From Komagataella phaffii GS115 (taxonomy: Eukaryota > Ascomycota > Pichiomycetes > Pichiales > Pichiaceae): a stretch of 64,000 bases of DNA. This document shows, piece by piece, positions 59,732 through 64,000 of the stretch. The translations under genes were made by a program, and so were the position numbers. The notes under the pieces are model-generated. The model was not told the origin of the DNA and ran no database searches. It saw only the letters and a list, made by a program, of their open reading frames with translations. The stretch lies in contig NC_012965.1 in assembly GCF_000027005.1 (NCBI RefSeq), positions 297,001-361,000 on the forward strand, written 5' to 3'. The first letter of the stretch is position 1, and the number at the start of each line of letters is the position of its first letter.

Positions 59732-61691
59732 CTACGATTCTAGAAACTTGATCATGGCATCTCTTCCTTTCAACTGAATTAGTTGTTTAATGTAGACGAG
59801 ATCACGGGTCTCTGTTTCGAGAGGAGGAACAGTAATGTGTTGGTCGCAACCGAGCTGAGCTTCAGCAATTTCAACTAGCTGTCGAAAATCAACTTCATTC
59901 GAAAGGTTCGCCGAATTGGAGAGTTTCTGCTCTATTGGCGACTGTTTCAGGGCAATCAAGCCACCCAACACTTCCCGTTTGGACTTATCAACACGTGTCA
60001 GTATCGACTCATTCTCTTTCTTGAGTTGCTCAATCTCGTTCAGCTTTTTTATCTTAGCTGTTTCAATAAAATCGAGTATTACTCCATTTTCTGGAATTCT
60101 GTATGTGATATTATCGATCTGAACAATTTTGAATGCCGGTTTCTGAAGTGACGCAATACCTTCGGTTGTAGAGATGTTGTCGAAATAAGGTGGAGTGGGG
60201 AGTTGAACAAAATCTTGATCGTTTTCATTTTGGTCGTTTATGATCTCGACATCACCATTATTCTTGAACCCCCGTACCATGGCAACTTCGATTTGTGGTT
60301 GATTCTTGAGCCTGCGACGGTGGTTGTATAGATCGTCTGTGTGATTCGGACACTTCCAACGAACTCCAAGTAGTTTGGGAGCTGCTAGAGGAGGATCTAA
60401 ACAATCGAGATGCCATACCAGTGGGCAATATTCACAAGCTATAATTGGCTTTCGCAAATCAGATTCCTTGCAACGATAACAGAACTTGACATCCTGGCTC
60501 GCCTGTGATGAAGCATTGTTACCTTTATCACTAGCTCTCGAAAACTGATCAACTTTTGAAGAACCATCCGAATAGGAGCCTAGACGGGTAGTAGCCACGT
60601 CGACAAATGTTTCACGGATCTTTTTGGGCAATAAAAAGGACCTTGGGTTTCGAACAACCGCTTGGTCAAGTAAAGCGGCAAAAAAGCCACCTCTATGCTT
60701 TGGTGGAGGGTGTCTCTGTGCCTTACATTCGGTGCAGAACCAAGCGTCATCTGAGAGATCTTCTTCATGTAAAGGAGGGTCGCAGCAAATAAAATGAAAT
60801 GACCTTGGACATCCTTCACAACAAATAAACGTACCTGGGCCACCACATCCAGAACAAAAATCGTCGTTGTCAGGTTCCGGAGAGGTGGACGAGCCATTAG
60901 GTGCTGCTACAGATATTGAATTCAAGTTTGGCTCCGAGTCAGTATTACCTGATAAAGGATTTGTGGAGTTTAATGCTGATAAAGATGACGAAGATGACGG
61001 GGATGCTGATGCTGATGGTAAAATAGCTCCAAACTGAGCCGGAGGAAACGCTTTTGCTCTTTGCTTTCTGGGAGATTTCTTTATTTTTTGAACATGACGG
61101 CCGTCTCTAGGGGACGCTGCGGATTTTTTGCTCGGAGTTCGGGGAGGTTGGATTGTACGATTGGTCGACTTGGGAGATCTTGGACCAGTTAATTTCAGTT
61201 TTATTTGATAGTTTGGAGCACCGCTTTTTGGTGTAGGCCGTAGATTACGAGTTCTTTCGAGACTTGGCTTCGTAAGTGACTCGGATTCATTTGTCACCAA
61301 TTTTAGTTTGTAATCGGCTTCGGTTGCCAGTTGTTGAGATTCCTCCTGCTGAGTAGTTGCAAACAACTTCAACGATCCAGGGCCAGCAGGTCTTCCTTTT
61401 TTTTTTTTTAGACGTAGCAGCAATTTTAGGCCATAAAGATTCTTTTCGAACTTTGGCTGGAGGCGGAGCCTCTAATGGTAATCCTGTAATTATGGGAGAA
61501 CTTGTGTCATCGGGTTGAAACCATTGCAAATCGGGCGTAAAATTATCAGGAGAAGACCCTATTGATGGGCCTTTTGATCCTTCTTGTGAGGATTGCTGTG
61601 AAGTACCATGTGACATTTCTGTCGTCGCCGCAGTAGAGCCGTTGGCGGGCTTTTGATTTCGAAGACGTTTTCTACGAATCGTGTCTGACAT
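59732..61691 (-). CDS. RCO1: Rpd3S subunit Rco1 (two PHD fingers), frame broken at an A13 run
   Basis: Reading starts at ATG 61691 (MSDTIRRKRLRNQK) and is open to ATSKKKK. The frame then closes after a run of 13 A (plus-strand T 61397-61409) and continues one frame over as GRPAGPGSLKLFATTQQEE. With 12 A the whole span is 652 residues in a single frame. The first PHD finger is FCSGCGGPGTFICCEGCPRS with FHFICCDPP and WFCTECK. The second is FCYRCKESDLRKPIIACEYC with LVWHLDCLDPP and WKCPNHT. An AT-hook-like KKKGRPAGPG sits at the break. Rco1 with Eaf3 anchors the Rpd3S deacetylase on H3K36-methylated genes and represses cryptic transcription. Confidence 0.88.
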
Positions 61692-61901
61692 TGATAGAAA
61701 GAGAAAGAGAAGAGAAGGTGTGCGCGCGACATGAACCAACCAACTTTAAAAGTTGGTGAGTATATCAAAGTAAAGGGACAACCCGAAATTTCAGGTGCTT
61801 GATGAATAGGAGGGAGCGATTAGTGATCACTTCTGTACGTGTTATTGATTGCTAGATAATATCTGAGTCACATATCCGATGGTGGGATTTTAAAAGAGCG
61901 T

Positions 61902-63005
61902 TTATTCTTGCTCGACCAATGGTTGTGCCAGAAGGTTCAACAAAGACTCGTCTGAGACCGAATGCTCAGATTTGATGGTTGAAATATCAAAGGAAAAGGG
62001 GGTTAGCTGGACGGTAGCATCTTTGCCCACTCCAATGGTTGCGTAGAATTGGGCGACGAGTTCATCTTCTTTTTCCTGAACAACATCGTAAGGAACCACT
62101 ACTTGATGACTGACACATTCATGCAATCCCATACGTCCTCTTTTTGAGTCAGCAAAAGATCTCAGACTAACTGGGAAGTAGGGAGAAAGCTTCTTGACCT
62201 GGTTCAGGGATGACTGAGAAGTTTTCAGTTTCAATCTATAACTGGTTCCAGTATACTTGAAAATGGAAGTCAAATAGGAAGATTTCTTGACCTTACCAGT
62301 CTTAGAAGAGGAAATTAGAATATCCAACCCATACACTTCACCTTCATTGAATTCGAAAGTTCCAATCTGTTTACGGTGCTCTGGAGTAGGATTGATTATG
62401 ATCTCCTTTTCTCCGGTTAAGATGTTTCTTTCTTGATTGTGGGACAACATGCTTTCAACTGGAACACAATCAAAGGCCTTAGCAACATCATCCACCACTT
62501 TGGTGACTTCCATGTTTCTCTTTCCTGGTCTAATTGTTCTAATAGCAGACTGGAGTGCATAATAAGCGGCAGCAATAACGTCTGCTTTTCTTCCTGTAAC
62601 TTCATCCTCCCCAATAACTAGAGTTTCGGAGATAATGGAAGGAAATCCTCCAATTTCAGCACCCAAAGAAACTTTGATCAAGTCTCCTTTCTTGAGTTCT
62701 AAATTAGCCTCATCTTCAGGGGCAGTAGGAGACAAGTAGGCCACCAAATTGTTGGGCGTAATGGAAGTTGGAAATGCGATACCCTTGGACGTTGTCTTCT
62801 TCCCTTGCTTTTCCTCTTCATAGACTTTTTCAAGTTCCTCCTTCAATCGATTGTCCCCAAAAACGCAAATATCAAAAGTTTTGGCACCTTCCACACATTT
62901 TGCCTTGACTTCTTTCAAAACTTGAGCAGCAATTGAGCCTGCTGTTGAGTATTGGGTAACAACATCGGGGTTGTTGAAAGAATAGTCGACTTTGGTTTTG
63001 GACAT
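61902..63005 (-). CDS. Ebp1/PA2G4-Cdb4 family (methionine-aminopeptidase-like fold)
   Basis: The 367-residue protein has the pita-bread fold without the aminopeptidase metal ligands, like PA2G4/Ebp1 and S. pombe Cdb4 (curved-DNA-binding). Seen are YSTAGSIAAQVLKEVKAKC, AFPTSITPNNLVAYLSPTAP (where peptidases have SxNxxxxH), KKGDLIKVSLGAEIGGFPSI and VESMLSHNQERNIL. A Lys-rich insertion lies between (KQGKKTTSKG). Relatives bind ribosomes and structured or curved nucleic acid. The domain order is closer to Cdb4 than to the longer yeast Arx1. It is divergent from ARG7, with a 320-bp gap. Confidence 0.85.
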   Translation of the reverse strand: MSKTKVDYSFNNPDVVTQYSTAGSIAAQVLKEVKAKCVEGAKTFDICVFGDNRLKEELEKVYEEEKQGKKTTSKGIAFPTSITPNNLVAYLSPTAPEDEANLELKKGDLIKVSLGAEIGGFPSIISETLVIGEDEVTGRKADVIAAAYYALQSAIRTIRPGKRNMEVTKVVDDVAKAFDCVPVESMLSHNQERNILTGEKEIIINPTPEHRKQIGTFEFNEGEVYGLDILISSSKTGKVKKSSYLTSIFKYTGTSYRLKLKTSQSSLNQVKKLSPYFPVSLRSFADSKRGRMGLHECVSHQVVVPYDVVQEKEDELVAQFYATIGVGKDATVQLTPFSFDISTIKSEHSVSDESLLNLLAQPLVEQE

Positions 63006-63325
63006 TTCGAAAGTAAGTTACTTAATAGAAGAAACTCGAAAGAAATGTGGAAAACATCGAGATAATTCTTGATGTTGGATGTTACAAGAATCAATTTTTC
63101 AAAGTTATTGAGTACTTCGACGTTAGGAGTCACTACAGATGAACAAACGAACTAGAAGGTTAAATCTTCTAACTAGTTTGGAATGCATGTTAGCACAAAA
63201 TGACCTGGCCATCGTGTCGTGTAATGCTAATGTGAGACTACCTTCAAAGAATGCCACTACGTGACTTCTAATCTATATGCCAGATTATATCTCGCGACTG
63301 TTATCTTCTCCTCCACCAACCTCCC
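63006..63325. other. Divergent promoter region EBP1-like / ARG7
   Basis: The 320-bp gap contains GAGTCAC (63127-63133; complement GTGACTC), a Gcn4-like core about 195 bp upstream of ARG7. No gene is seen. Confidence 0.5.
63127..63133 (-). promoter_or_regulatory. Gcn4-type core GTGACTC upstream of ARG7
   Basis: TGACTC matches the Gcn4/bZIP core, though without the final A of TGACTCA. Arginine genes are classical Gcn4 targets in yeasts. Confidence 0.4.
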
Positions 63326-64000
63326 ATGAATAATTTGAAATTAGCCCGCTTCTTTGCTACAATCTCCAAAGAGTCCAAGTATGTCCCAAACTCAGGTAGC
63401 TATCCCCTAGGTTACAAGGTAGGGGCTATTCATTGTGGAGTGAAAAAGAATTCTACTCTAGATCTAGCTGTTCTTGTTTCAGAGACACCAGCAAGTGCAG
63501 CAGCTGTATTCACAACCAATAAGTTCAAAGCTGCCCCAGTCCAAGTCTCCAGACAAATCCTCAATGACAAGAATGGAAAAGGCATATCATCAATTGTGGT
63601 AAACAGTGGAAATGCCAATGCTGTCACTGGTAAAGGAGGAATTGAAGATGCCTTGAAGATGGTTGACACTGTTGACTCAACCCTGAAAAATGCACCATCT
63701 TCCACACTGGTGATGTCTACTGGTGTAATTGGTCAGCGTCTCCCAATTGATAATATTTTAAAAGGAATTCCGGTAGCATTGAAGGATGTTGGTTCCTCCC
63801 ATGAAGACTGGCTCAGATGTGCCCAAGGAATCATGACTACGGACACTTTCCCTAAATTAGTTTCCAAATCTTTTGAAATAGATGGCCGCAAATACTCATT
63901 GGCAGGGTTGGCTAAAGGTGCTGGTATGATTTGTCCCAATATGGCTACCTTGCTAGGATTTTTTGTCACTGATGCACCAGTGACGCCCGGTGCGCTGTCG
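63326..64000 (+). CDS. ARG7: Mitochondrial ornithine acetyltransferase (ArgJ type; C-terminus off the right edge)
   Basis: The frame opens at ATG 63326 and is unbroken for 225 codons to the window edge. A short leader ([18 protein letters not shown]) precedes the ArgJ start [20 protein letters not shown]. Further blocks are [45 protein letters not shown] and [16 protein letters not shown]. The last contains the self-cleavage site, where T208 becomes the nucleophilic N-terminal Thr of the beta chain. The enzyme transfers acetyl from acetyl-ornithine to glutamate in the arginine acetyl cycle. The orthologue in S. cerevisiae is also called ECM40. Confidence 0.93.
   Translation, partial: MNNLKLARFFATISKESKYVPNSGSYPLGYKVGAIHCGVKKNSTLDLAVLVSETPASAAAVFTTNKFKAAPVQVSRQILNDKNGKGISSIVVNSGNANAVTGKGGIEDALKMVDTVDSTLKNAPSSTLVMSTGVIGQRLPIDNILKGIPVALKDVGSSHEDWLRCAQGIMTTDTFPKLVSKSFEIDGRKYSLAGLAKGAGMICPNMATLLGFFVTDAPVTPGALS

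Overview
The window is nuclear DNA of a budding yeast, about 40% GC and gene-dense. It contains six short introns with GTAWGT-type donors, TACTAAC-like branch points and CAG/TAG acceptors. The protein sequences are those of a methylotrophic yeast of the Komagataella phaffii (Pichia pastoris) type; that assignment is recognition from memory and was not tested by a search. I see no mobile element, tRNA, rRNA, CRISPR array or centromere-like repeat.

Layout. 1-10.5 kb: TEL2 (cut by the left edge, minus), divergent RIM15 kinase, an unassigned GRAM-like protein, a RHO1-type GTPase and MET16. 10.9-19.5 kb: NUT2/MED10, a small orphan, a broken AFG1, a membrane-anchored AMP-binding-like protein, then mitochondrial LYRM2-like and MRPS9, CENP-S/MHF1, and RIB7. 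19.5-27.5 kb: RPB5, DUF1 (WD40, deubiquitinase-associated), SPP381, BRX1, ATP19 and AVO1. 27.6-40.9 kb: a very large IRA1/2 RasGAP, RPL27, a PKH/PDK1 kinase and an orphan. 41-49 kb: convergent WRS1 and arginyl-tRNA synthetase, a GPI-type yapsin, RIB3 and VPS60. 49-64 kb: COQ3, VPS72, HCH1, an Mpv17-family protein, a formate/nitrite-type transporter, PDS5, RCO1, an Ebp1/Cdb4-like protein and ARG7 (cut by the right edge).

No single pathway or operon unites the genes. There are loose themes. Nutrient, TOR and Ras signalling is represented by RIM15, IRA, AVO1, PKH, RHO1 and TEL2, which stabilises TOR-family kinases. Riboflavin synthesis has RIB7 and RIB3. Mitochondrial function has AFG1, LYRM2, MRPS9, ATP19, COQ3 and a possibly dual-targeted ArgRS. 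Chromatin has VPS72, RCO1, PDS5 and MHF1.

The most important caution is that three otherwise well-conserved genes (AFG1, the yapsin and RCO1) are broken by frame changes at runs of A or T. In each case the net defect is a single base. This points to homopolymer errors in the sequence, or else to real strain-specific lesions. I found no convincing undescribed system; the best leads are the frame breaks, the two-start ArgRS, two promoter modules (MET16 and PDS5) and a 25-bp near-perfect palindrome downstream of RHO1.
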